A stretch of DNA of 64,000 bases from Paraperlucidibaca baekdonensis (lineage in GTDB: Bacteria > Pseudomonadota > Gammaproteobacteria > Pseudomonadales > Moraxellaceae). The stretch lies in the NCBI RefSeq assembly GCF_003387535.1, contig NZ_QUNR01000001.1:620001-684000 (forward strand), given 5' to 3'. Made by a program: the position numbers and the translations under genes. This document shows, piece after piece, positions 12,307 through 20,136 of this stretch; the first letter of the stretch is position 1; every line of letters begins with the position of its first letter. The notes under the pieces are model-generated. The model saw only the letters and a list, made by a program, of their open reading frames with translations, had not been told where the DNA came from and ran no database searches.

Positions 12307-13653
12307 TTATAGGCCGAGTAGACCCAACAGGCCACCAATTGGTGCCAATGGTGTGCCGGCTAGGGCGCCCGAAATGGGGCCAGCGCCGCCAGCGCCACCA
12401 GTGGGCAGGCCGGGCAATGATGGCAAGCCACCAGCACCGCCGGTTGGCAGGCCGCCACCGATCAAATCACCTAAGAGCGGGATGCCGGCCAGTGGGTTGT
12501 CGCCACCAGTAGGCAGACCAGGCAAGCCTGCATTGGCGCCATCGCAGTTGCCGGTGAGCTGTAAGCCACAGGTTAGCGGGGCGAGCACGTCGGTCAGTGT
12601 TGGCACCAAGCCACCGTTGCCAGCGACTGGGTCAAGGATTGCGCCTAATGAGCCAACGAGTTGGTCAATGCCGCCTTGAATTTGTGGGCCAACAGTACCA
12701 GCCAATTGACCGGTAGGGTCGAGGCCAATCAGCGTGCCGGTTAAGTTGCTGAGCAGGTTGTTCAGTGTGTTTTGCACTTCTTGCGATGTGCTGGGGTTTT
12801 CCACCTGATTGAGCACGCCACCCAAGTCATTGAGGGTGTCGCCGAGCAGTGTTAGCACACCACCAACAATCGGTGCGGTAACAACTTGGTCAGGCAGGTT
12901 GCTGGTCAGCGTGGCGCCGAGCATTTGCACGCCCATGCCGAGTTGATCAACGAGCTCACCGCTGTTGTCGCCATTTTGGATGGCCAAGAGTGGGCCAAGA
13001 ATGACGTCTAACGGAGTACCGGTTGGGCCGTTAGCTGGTGTACCGTCGCCACCTAAGGTGCCGAGTGCTTCTAATGGCGTGCCAGCAAATGGGTTATTGC
13101 CGCCGCTAAATAGGCCAAGCAGTGCGTCGAGTGGTGTGCCAGTTGGGCCGCTAGCGCCGCCGTTGCCACCAGCATTAGCTTGCGAGCCACAGTTAGCAGC
13201 AGCGGATGGGTCAGCTAATGCCATTAAGGCATTGGGCAGGTTTACAGTGAGTGACTGCAGTGCCGTGGCTAAGCTGTCGCCACTGGCGAGCAGGGCGGCC
13301 TGAAGCGCGGCTGGATCTTGTGTGCCGAGCGTGGTGTTGAGGCTGCCGAGCAGATTGGTTAGCAGGGCATCTGGGCCATCAACCAAGTCATTAACTGTGG
13401 GGTCTAAGCAAAAAACCAACGCACCCAGTGGGTTATCGGTGCCAATGGCATTACCTAAGCCGGTGAGCGTGCCGCTCAGTTGTGTTTGTGTGTCATCTAG
13501 GATGAGGCGTGGAGGTGTTGGGTTGCCACCACCGCCACCGCCACCTGCGCCGCCACCGCCAGTGCTGCCGCTATTGCCGTCGGCGCCACAAGCCGCCAGG
13601 CCTAGTGCAAGCGTGCAGCTCGCGGCCAGCCGTGTCAGTTTTGATACATTCAT
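12307..13653 (-). CDS. glycine-rich, collagen-like lipoprotein
   Basis: From the ATG at 13653 (AGAGG upstream) the product has 448 residues with lipobox LAAC (Cys22). A poly-Gly/Ser/Pro linker at residues about 23-45 is followed by an amphipathic Leu/Asn/Thr-rich region (about 50-370) with four GTPL motifs (two as GPTGTPLD) and a C-terminal GLPTGG/GLPGLP-rich tail. Cysteines are few (four after the lipid cysteine). It resembles proteins often labelled collagen-like triple helix repeat lipoproteins in marine Gammaproteobacteria; function is unknown. The in-frame start at 13701 adds 16 residues before the signal peptide and is less likely. The gene is bounded by its own terminator. Confidence 0.72.
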   Translation of the reverse strand: MNVSKLTRLAASCTLALGLAACGADGNSGSTGGGGAGGGGGGGNPTPPRLILDDTQTQLSGTLTGLGNAIGTDNPLGALVFCLDPTVNDLVDGPDALLTNLLGSLNTTLGTQDPAALQAALLASGDSLATALQSLTVNLPNALMALADPSAAANCGSQANAGGNGGASGPTGTPLDALLGLFSGGNNPFAGTPLEALGTLGGDGTPANGPTGTPLDVILGPLLAIQNGDNSGELVDQLGMGVQMLGATLTSNLPDQVVTAPIVGGVLTLLGDTLNDLGGVLNQVENPSTSQEVQNTLNNLLSNLTGTLIGLDPTGQLAGTVGPQIQGGIDQLVGSLGAILDPVAGNGGLVPTLTDVLAPLTCGLQLTGNCDGANAGLPGLPTGGDNPLAGIPLLGDLIGGGLPTGGAGGLPSLPGLPTGGAGGAGPISGALAGTPLAPIGGLLGLLGL

Positions 13654-13810
13654 ATAAACCTCTGCATTGCTGTGGTTGCTCAACGACACGCTGAACAACA
13701 AAAGTGTGTCTGTGTATTAACGGAGCGGATTGTAAACGCAGCTTGCACAGTAATTTGTAGATCTTTTGTAAAAAACCGTACAAGACTGCTCAGTCACATA
13801 CAAAAAAACA

Positions 13811-14674
13811 CTATTTTTTGTCGTGGAGATGGCCTAAACGCTGGCCCATGCGCGTTGGAGAGCCACTTACAAAACTCGCCTCCCACGCCATCACGTCGGG
13901 TCCAAACAGCACAATGGCTGTTGAGCCTAGGCGAAAGCGACCCAGCTCATCACCACTGTTGAGCGTGATGGCTTGGTCGGCGGTAAAGTCGGTGGTGCGA
14001 ATGCGTGAGCCAATAGCCTCCACGCCGCCCCACACGGTTTCGATGCTGGCAACGATCATGGCGCCCACTAAAATCACCACCATGGGGCCGGCCTCGGTGT
14101 CGAAGTGCGCCACGAGACGCTCATTGCGAGCGAATAAATTCGGCACGGTTTGCGCGGTCAGGGTGTTGACCGAAAACAGGTCGCCGGGCACGTATACACT
14201 GCGTGTGAGGCGGCCAGAGAGTGGCATGTGTACGCGATGGTAGTCGCGCGGTGACAAATACACGGTGGCGAATTGGCCGCCAACAAAGGCCTTGGCAGCC
14301 TGCTCATCGGCCAGTAAGTCGCCGAGGCTGTAGTCATGACCTTTGGCTTGAAATACGCGATCGGCGGTGATCGGACCGAGCTGTGAAATCGCACCATCGG
14401 CCGGGCATAAAATGCTGTCAGCTTCAGTGCATAGGCTGCGTGCGCCCGGTTTTAAGGCGCGTGTGAAAAAGTCGTTAAAGCAGGCGTATCGCGATAAATC
14501 CGGTTCCAGTGCCTCGCTCATGTCGACTTGGTAGCGCTCAGCAAAGCGTGAAATAAACGTGTCTTTAATCCACGGCGTGGTGCTGGCGGCGAGCTTGCCG
14601 ACCACGCGCGACAACGCATGTTGTGGCAAGACATATTGAAACGCGGTGCGCAGACGGTCGACGGAAAAAGCCAT
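13811..14674 (-). CDS. psd: phosphatidylserine decarboxylase proenzyme
   Basis: Starting at the ATG at 14674 (AAGGAA upstream), 287 residues. It makes phosphatidylethanolamine from phosphatidylserine at the inner membrane. The self-cleavage site is visible as FRLGSTAIVLFGPD near the C-terminus; the Ser becomes the pyruvoyl group of the alpha chain. Other family motifs are YACFNDFFTRALKPG, ILCPADGAISQLG and PRDYHRVHMPLSG. The predicted product is a little shorter than E. coli Psd (322). The gene is last in the order serA, phosphopantetheinyl transferase, psd, linking serine synthesis to phospholipid synthesis by position. Confidence 0.95.
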   Translation of the reverse strand: MAFSVDRLRTAFQYVLPQHALSRVVGKLAASTTPWIKDTFISRFAERYQVDMSEALEPDLSRYACFNDFFTRALKPGARSLCTEADSILCPADGAISQLGPITADRVFQAKGHDYSLGDLLADEQAAKAFVGGQFATVYLSPRDYHRVHMPLSGRLTRSVYVPGDLFSVNTLTAQTVPNLFARNERLVAHFDTEAGPMVVILVGAMIVASIETVWGGVEAIGSRIRTTDFTADQAITLNSGDELGRFRLGSTAIVLFGPDVMAWEASFVSGSPTRMGQRLGHLHDKK

Positions 14675-14753
14675 GTCGATGAATTCCTTAAGTAAGCAAT
14701 AAGGCGCGATGGTAATGCAGCGCGCGACTGGCATAAAGCTTTTGTGACGGCGA

Positions 14754-15428
14754 TTAGCGTTGGGCCGGCCAGCTGAGGCTAACCACCAGTCCGGTCGCGT
14801 CAGGTGGCCCGTGCAGCGCGAAGCTGTGGCAATGCCAGTTGCCAATGACAGGGTGCGTTACCGGCGAGGCGGCACTGTTGAGACTTTTTAAGTCGATGCG
14901 CAAGCCGAGGCCATGGGCTTTTACGAGAGACTCTTTGCGCGTCCAGATGCGTAGAAAGCCGTTTTCATCGTCTGCGTGTGCATGTTCGTCGGGGTGAAAG
15001 TAGCGCTGCACGAGGGTCGGGCGCGCGCGTTGCCGGCCTAAGCATTCAATATCAATGCCGAGCGAGCCGGCCTCATCTAGGCGGTGTGGTGCAAACAGCG
15101 TGCGTGGCGCAATGGCCAGCGCCAGCATATGTTGGCTATGCGACCAATTGAATTGCCAGTGACTGCCTGGCCAGTAGGGCTTGCCGAGCGTCGTGGTCTG
15201 TAGGCTCGGTGAGCTCGCCGAATGGGCATCGCTGAGCCGATCATGCGCTTGCAACCACGCCAGGATTTGCTTGCGCTGTGGCACCGATTGCTGCGTCGAT
15301 TGTGCCAGCGCGGCAACATAAATCGTGATGCCCTGCGGGTCAGCCCCGAGTGCCACCTGGTCATTGGGGCGGAGGCTAAAAACGACTTGGCCGCCAGACG
15401 CAGGAGCAGCGACGGCGGCCAAGGGCAT
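14754..15428 (-). CDS. 4'-phosphopantetheinyl transferase, Sfp type
   Basis: About 224 residues from the ATG at 15428 (a GTG codon lies just before it). Sfp-superfamily signatures are clear: LGIDIECL for Mg2+ binding and FLRIWTRKESLVKAHG for coenzyme A binding and catalysis, preceded by QFNWSHSQHMLALAI. The enzyme moves phosphopantetheine from CoA to a carrier protein. No acyl carrier or peptide synthetase gene is in the window, so the partner is unknown. It starts 16 bases after serA ends and is 79 bases ahead of psd. Confidence 0.9.
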   Translation of the reverse strand: MPLAAVAAPASGGQVVFSLRPNDQVALGADPQGITIYVAALAQSTQQSVPQRKQILAWLQAHDRLSDAHSASSPSLQTTTLGKPYWPGSHWQFNWSHSQHMLALAIAPRTLFAPHRLDEAGSLGIDIECLGRQRARPTLVQRYFHPDEHAHADDENGFLRIWTRKESLVKAHGLGLRIDLKSLNSAASPVTHPVIGNWHCHSFALHGPPDATGLVVSLSWPAQR

Positions 15429-15443
15429 CACGGCGAGAGCGGC

Positions 15444-16673
15444 TTAAAACAGCACGCGGGTGCGTATCGTGCCGTTGATTTGCTGGAGCTTCTCCAGCGC
15501 CACTTCGGAATAGGCCGCGTCAACATCCATCACCAAGTAGCCGATACTTTCGTTGGTCATCAGCGATTGCGCGCTAATGTTAATGCCATTTTCCGCAAAC
15601 ACTAAGTTGATGGCCGACAGCACGCCCGGCACATTGGCGTGGATGTGTAATAAGCGGTGCTTGCCGGGTGTCATCGGTAATGACACCTCGGGAAAGTTGA
15701 CCGAGGTGGTGGTGGCGCCGGTGTCCGAATAACGCGCGAATTTTTCTGCCACTTCAAGACCAATATTGGCCTGCGCCTCAATGGTCGAGCCACCGATGTG
15801 CGGCGTTAAAATGACGTTGTGGTGACCACGCAACGGCGAGACAAATTCCTCATCGTTAGATTTTGGCTCTTTCGGGAACACGTCGATGGCCGCGCCGCTT
15901 AAGTATTTGCTGCTAATAGCGGCGGCCAGCGCATCGATATCGACACAGGTGCCACGCGCGGCATTAATAAAGATCGCGCCTTTTTTCATTTGCGCAAAAT
16001 GCTCTGCGCGCATCATATTGCGCGTCGATGGCACATCAGGCACGTGCAGCGACACCACATCGGCGGTGTTTAATAACTCGTCCATGCTGGTGACTTGGCG
16101 TGCATTACCCAGCGGCAGTTTGGTGAGCGTGTCGAAATAAATCACGTGCATGCCCAGCGACTCAGCGAGCACCGAGAGTTGTGAGCCAATCGAACCATAG
16201 CCCACGATGCCCAGCGTTTTGCCGCGCGCTTCATAGGAGCCTTCAGCCGATTTTGACCAGCCGCCGGCGTGCACCATGGCATTTTTTTCAGGGATGCCGC
16301 GCAGCAATAAAATCAACTGACCGAGCACGAGCTCGGCGACTGAGCGGGTGTTGGAAAACGGTGCGTTAAACACCGGAATGCCGCGCTTTAATGCTGCCTG
16401 CAGGTCAACTTGGTTGGTGCCGATGCAGAAACAGCCAATGGCCACGAGCTTATCGGCGGCAGCAATGACTTTTTCCGTGAGTTGTGTGCGTGAGCGCAGG
16501 CCAACAAAATGCGCATCTTTAATTTTCTCGATCAGCGCGTCTTCGTCGAGTGCGCCGCGAATGTACTCGATGTTGGTGTAGCCATTATTGGCCAGCACAT
16601 CGAGGGCATTTTTGTGCACGCCTTCTAATAACAAAAAACGGATTTTGGCTTTATCGAGGGAGAGCTGGCTCAT
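15444..16673 (-). CDS. serA: D-3-phosphoglycerate dehydrogenase
   Basis: A 409-residue enzyme, the same length as E. coli SerA. It has the Rossmann motif GIVGYGSIGSQLSVLAE (about residues 153-170), catalytic-region segments NAARGTCVDIDAL and TPHIGGSTIEAQ, and a C-terminal ACT domain (KHRLLHIHANVPGVLSAIN onward) that binds serine for feedback inhibition. It begins serine synthesis and, in studied bacteria, also reduces 2-oxoglutarate to D-2-hydroxyglutarate. The divergent neighbour encodes the enzyme that reoxidises that product. The short 97-base gap must hold both promoters. Confidence 0.96.
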   Translation of the reverse strand: MSQLSLDKAKIRFLLLEGVHKNALDVLANNGYTNIEYIRGALDEDALIEKIKDAHFVGLRSRTQLTEKVIAAADKLVAIGCFCIGTNQVDLQAALKRGIPVFNAPFSNTRSVAELVLGQLILLLRGIPEKNAMVHAGGWSKSAEGSYEARGKTLGIVGYGSIGSQLSVLAESLGMHVIYFDTLTKLPLGNARQVTSMDELLNTADVVSLHVPDVPSTRNMMRAEHFAQMKKGAIFINAARGTCVDIDALAAAISSKYLSGAAIDVFPKEPKSNDEEFVSPLRGHHNVILTPHIGGSTIEAQANIGLEVAEKFARYSDTGATTTSVNFPEVSLPMTPGKHRLLHIHANVPGVLSAINLVFAENGINISAQSLMTNESIGYLVMDVDAAYSEVALEKLQQINGTIRTRVLF

Positions 16674-16770
16674 GGCGTGGACTCACGGCAGGAAATTTAA
16701 GGCGCGCATAGTAGCACAGGCCCTGCATTAGGTAGAATGATCGTCTTCAAATCTGTGATAGGGCGCTGAC

Positions 16771-18171
16771 ATGGCACTGGCGGCAGCAACACTTCAATCC
16801 TTGATGGACATCGTGGGTGATTCGCGCGTGCGCGTGGACGAGCAAAGTTTGGCCACGTGGGGCGTGGACTGGACGAAAATGTATACGCCAGCACCCTCGG
16901 CGATTGTCTTTCCGTCGAGCATTGAGCAGGTGCAAGCGGTGGTGCGTTTGGCCAATGATGCCGGTTTTGCCATCGTGCCATCGGGCGGCCGCACGGGGCT
17001 GTCGGCAGGCGCTGTCGCGGCCAATGGCGAGGTGGTGGTGAGCTTTGACTACCTCAATAAAATCACCGAGTTCATTGCTGAAGATCGTGCCGTGCGCATT
17101 CAGGCTGGTGTAGTTACCGAGCAGCTGCAAAATTTTGCTGAAGAAAACGGCCTGTATTATCCCGTCGATTTTGCCTCGGCGGGTTCCTCGCAACTCGGCG
17201 GCAATATTGGCACCAATGCGGGCGGTATTAAGGTCATCAAATACGGCATGACGCGCAACTGGGTGCTGGGCCTGAAAGTGGTGACGGGCAAGGGCGATAT
17301 CCTCGAGCTCAACAAAGACATGATCAAAAATGCCACCGGCTACGACCTGCGGCATTTGTTTATTGGCGCCGAAGGCACGCTGGGCTTGGTGGTGGAGGCG
17401 ACCATGAAGCTCGATCGTGCGCCGCGTAATCTGCAGGTGATGGTCTTGGGCACGCCGGATTTTCCATCGGTTATGCATGTTCTGCGCGAGTTTCAAGCGC
17501 GGCTCGATCTCACCGCCTTTGAATTTTTCTCGGAGTTGTCGGTGCAATTGGTCACCGCGCATTCGGGTATCGCGCGGCCATTTGAGTCGGCCACGCCGTT
17601 CTATGCGCTGCTCGAGTTTGAGGCCTTGTCGGACGCCATGAGCGATGAGGCGATGGCGATTTTTGAGCAATGCGTGGAGCAGGGCTGGGTGGTCGATGGC
17701 GTGCTCGGTCAGTCGGAGACGCAGGCGAAAAATCTCTGGCGTTTGCGCGAAGATATTTCCGAGACCATCGCGCCGTACACGCCCTACAAAAATGATATCT
17801 CGGTGATGATCGCGCGCGTGCCGGCGTTTATTGCAGACATCGACGCCATTGTGGGCGCGCAATATCCGGACTTCCGCGTGGTCTGGTTTGGCCATATTGG
17901 CGATGGCAATTTGCACTTAAACATTCTCAAGCCCGATGCCATGGAGAAGGCCGATTTCTTCGCCAAATGCAAAGCCGTCAATGTGCAGGTTTTTGAGACC
18001 GTGCAGAAATACAATGGCTCGGTATCGGCAGAACATGGCGTTGGCATGACCAAAAAAGCCTATTTGACCTACACGCGCTCAGCCGTTGAGGTGGAGTATT
18101 TGCGCGCCATTAAGCAGGTATTTGACCCCAATGGCGTGATGAATCCGGGCAAGATTTTCGACCCGGCTTAA
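16771..18171 (+). CDS. D-2-hydroxyglutarate dehydrogenase (FAD-linked)
   Basis: A 466-residue FAD-linked oxidase of the glycolate oxidase GlcD/D2HGDH family. The FAD loop is PSGGRTGLSAGAV, followed by GGNIGTNAGG and the GAEGTLGLV strand. The C-terminal domain keeps WFGHIGDGNLHLNI and SAEHGVGMTKK, with metal- and substrate-binding histidines. In Pseudomonas the gene beside serA encodes D-2-hydroxyglutarate dehydrogenase, which recycles SerA's by-product to 2-oxoglutarate and feeds electrons to the electron-transfer flavoprotein. The specific assignment rests on that context plus family similarity; D-lactate dehydrogenase is the main alternative. Confidence 0.85.
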   Translation: MALAAATLQSLMDIVGDSRVRVDEQSLATWGVDWTKMYTPAPSAIVFPSSIEQVQAVVRLANDAGFAIVPSGGRTGLSAGAVAANGEVVVSFDYLNKITEFIAEDRAVRIQAGVVTEQLQNFAEENGLYYPVDFASAGSSQLGGNIGTNAGGIKVIKYGMTRNWVLGLKVVTGKGDILELNKDMIKNATGYDLRHLFIGAEGTLGLVVEATMKLDRAPRNLQVMVLGTPDFPSVMHVLREFQARLDLTAFEFFSELSVQLVTAHSGIARPFESATPFYALLEFEALSDAMSDEAMAIFEQCVEQGWVVDGVLGQSETQAKNLWRLREDISETIAPYTPYKNDISVMIARVPAFIADIDAIVGAQYPDFRVVWFGHIGDGNLHLNILKPDAMEKADFFAKCKAVNVQVFETVQKYNGSVSAEHGVGMTKKAYLTYTRSAVEVEYLRAIKQVFDPNGVMNPGKIFDPA

Positions 18172-18208
18172 GGGCATTGGCGTTTTGCGCGTTTTTTAGG
18201 GAGATGAC

Positions 18209-18889
18209 ATGAGCTATCAATGGCAAGCCGGTGGCGCAGTCGATATGCCCGTGGGCAAGCTGGTCTGCGTGGGGCGCAATTACGCCGCGCATGCCCGTGA
18301 GCTCGGCAATGACGTGCCGGATGCACCGATTATTTTCCTCAAGCCGAGCACGGCGGCGGTGGCGTTGATGCCTGAGTTTGCGCTGCCAGTCGGGCGTGGC
18401 GAGTGCCATTACGAGACGGAAATTACGCTGCTGATGGGCCAGCGGTTATCGGCAACGGATGGTCATGACGCCTCGCCGGTGAGCGCTCTGCAAGCGCGCG
18501 AGGCCATTGCCGGCATCGGTTTGGGCTTAGATTTGACCTTGCGCGACCTGCAAAATCAGCTGAAGGCCAAGGGCCAGCCCTGGGAGTTGGCGAAAGCTTT
18601 CGATGGCGCCGCGCCGTTGAGTCCGTTTTTGCCTATCGCCGCCGATACCGATTTGGCAGCGCTGACGTTTAGTTTGGATATCAATGGCCAGCGCCGGCAA
18701 AGCGGCAACAGCGCCGATATGATCGCCGACATGATCGCGCTGCTGCAGTTCATCACGCGCTATATCACGCTGTTACCGGGTGATGTGGTGATGACCGGTA
18801 CGCCGGCCGGCGTGGCGGCCTTGCACACAGGCGATGAACTCAACTTACAGCTGAGTGAGCAGGCGAGCTGGCACACGCGGGTACGCTAG
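18209..18889 (+). CDS. fumarylacetoacetate hydrolase family protein
   Basis: A 226-residue single-domain member of the FAH family, like E. coli YcgM. Typical segments are LVCVGRNYAAHARELG, IIFLKPSTA, CHYETEITLLMG with the paired metal-binding glutamates, and VVMTGTPAGVAALHTGD. Such proteins are acylpyruvate hydrolases or oxaloacetate decarboxylases; the substrate cannot be chosen from sequence. It follows D-2-hydroxyglutarate dehydrogenase by 37 bases with GGGAG before its ATG, so the two are probably co-transcribed. Confidence 0.88.
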   Translation: MSYQWQAGGAVDMPVGKLVCVGRNYAAHARELGNDVPDAPIIFLKPSTAAVALMPEFALPVGRGECHYETEITLLMGQRLSATDGHDASPVSALQAREAIAGIGLGLDLTLRDLQNQLKAKGQPWELAKAFDGAAPLSPFLPIAADTDLAALTFSLDINGQRRQSGNSADMIADMIALLQFITRYITLLPGDVVMTGTPAGVAALHTGDELNLQLSEQASWHTRVR

Positions 18890-18920
18890 CCGGCTTGAAC
18901 AGATGAGCGCGAGGGAGCGA

Positions 18921-18938
18921 GTCGCTTCGTGAAGCGAC
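18921..18938. repeat. inverted repeat between convergent genes
   Basis: GTCGCTTC (18921-18928) and GAAGCGAC (18931-18938) form a perfect 8-base stem with a two-base gap. It lies between the FAH-family stop and the hslR stop. There is no T run, so it is at best a weak or factor-dependent terminator, or an mRNA 3'-end stabiliser. Confidence 0.4.
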
Positions 18939-19346
18939 CTATTCGCCAAAACCACGCTGAAATTTGTGAATCTGGCGGCGCTCTTTTTTATTCGGCTTAT
19001 GCTCCGGATGCGCTAGATTTTGCGCCTTACGCTGCTCGCTAAGGGCGGCGCGTTTGGCCACACTTTCCTCGGTCTCATGATAAAGCTGCTGCGCCACCGG
19101 GGCCGGCCCGCGCACGCTGGAAAGCGCATCGACGATGACGGTTTTCTCATCGTTGCCCTGGCGCAAGGTCAGCGTCATATTGACCAAGACTTCACGGCTG
19201 ACTTTCACACGCTGCCCCTCGCAATGCACATGGCCGCTGTCGATCGCGGCTTTTGCCAGCGAGCGCGTCTTGTAAAAGCGCGCCGCCCACAGCCATTTAT
19301 CGATGCGGGTGCGTGTGTCCTCAGTGCTGTCTTTTTTCGTGGTCAT
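18939..19346 (-). CDS. hslR: ribosome-associated heat shock protein Hsp15 (S4 domain)
   Basis: A 135-residue protein with the S4 RNA-binding domain (RIDKWLWAARFYKTRSLAKAAI, then SGHVHCEGQRVKVSREV) and a basic C-terminal tail (NKKERRQIHKFQRGFGE), as in Hsp15. The family binds 50S subunits blocked with peptidyl-tRNA and helps recycle them. It lies two bases downstream of a YrfG-type nucleotidase, the same pairing as yrfG-hslR in E. coli. Confidence 0.92.
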   Translation of the reverse strand: MTTKKDSTEDTRTRIDKWLWAARFYKTRSLAKAAIDSGHVHCEGQRVKVSREVLVNMTLTLRQGNDEKTVIVDALSSVRGPAPVAQQLYHETEESVAKRAALSEQRKAQNLAHPEHKPNKKERRQIHKFQRGFGE

Positions 19347-19348
19347 TG

Positions 19349-20083
19349 CTAGGAATGCTCTGAATACGCGGCGGTCGCCGATAACATGCGCTGGCCCTGT
19401 GTTAAGGCCGGCACCTCGCCGAGTTCGGCAAACTGATCAATGGCCGAGTAGCGCAGGCGTTTACGCATCGGCTTTTCGCTATCGGGCGTGCTCACGCAAA
19501 TACACGCGGCAATGCCAAACTCGGCGGCGCTGTCGAGCACGGCCTCGCTGTCATCGACAAAGACACTGCGCGCCGGATCAATGCGCTGCTGCGTGCATAG
19601 TTGCTGCCAAAATGCTTGCGCCTCTTTGGCATGGCCGTAGTCGTGCGAACTCACCATGGCATCGAAATAGTCGCCAAAGGCTTGCACGGCGAGCTTGAGC
19701 TCAAGACTTGAGCGATGCGCATTGGTGGCTAAAATCAGGCGACGACCACTGGCTTTTACCGCCGCCAAAAAGGCAAAGGCATCGGCGCGCTCGCGGATTA
19801 AATGCTTCAGCGTGTGCTTATGCGGCACGATGTCGAAGCCGACTTGCTCACTCCAAAAATCGGTGCAATACCAGTTGAGCTGGCCCTGGTGTTTTTGAAA
19901 GCGCATGAGCAATTCGCAGAGGCCTTGCTCGCGCGGCAGGCCATTGTGCTCAGCAAACAGCGCGGGCAGGTGTTGCATCCAAAAAATATTGTCGAAATGC
20001 AGGTCGAGCACGGTGCCATCCATGTCTAAAATCACGGTGTCGATGTGCGCCCAGTCCAGTGCGGTGTTGGGTGAAGCGGTCAT
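19349..20083 (-). CDS. yrfG: GMP/IMP nucleotidase YrfG (HAD superfamily)
   Basis: 244 residues from the ATG at 20083; an in-frame start at 20134 adds an unlikely charged leader. HAD motifs: TVILDMDGTVLDLHFDN (nucleophile Asp), LILATNAH, and VFVDDSEAVLDSA. The sequence IFWMQHLPALFAEHNGL is characteristic of YrfG, which dephosphorylates GMP and IMP. Its position directly upstream of hslR and divergent from cysQ agrees with gammaproteobacterial order. Confidence 0.9.
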   Translation of the reverse strand: MTASPNTALDWAHIDTVILDMDGTVLDLHFDNIFWMQHLPALFAEHNGLPREQGLCELLMRFQKHQGQLNWYCTDFWSEQVGFDIVPHKHTLKHLIRERADAFAFLAAVKASGRRLILATNAHRSSLELKLAVQAFGDYFDAMVSSHDYGHAKEAQAFWQQLCTQQRIDPARSVFVDDSEAVLDSAAEFGIAACICVSTPDSEKPMRKRLRYSAIDQFAELGEVPALTQGQRMLSATAAYSEHS

Positions 20084-20136
20084 TCGCGTATCCTGTGGCC
20101 TTGGCGCGGGGCGCCGTTTTGAATCTGAGGTCAAAC

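Noticed and set aside
13500-13570. Short tandem repeats (CCACCGCCACCG-like) as a possible minisatellite
   Set aside because: They encode the poly-Gly linker of the lipoprotein in frame and are explained by that.
16674-16770. Promoter boxes in the serA/dehydrogenase gap
   Set aside because: TAGAAT at 16713-16718 region has no acceptable -35 partner at 16-18 bases, and reverse-strand candidates match poorly.
16747-17916. 389-codon open frame on the minus strand
   Set aside because: It lies entirely across the D-2-hydroxyglutarate dehydrogenase gene, is rich in His/Arg/Gln as expected of a reverse frame, and shows no domain.
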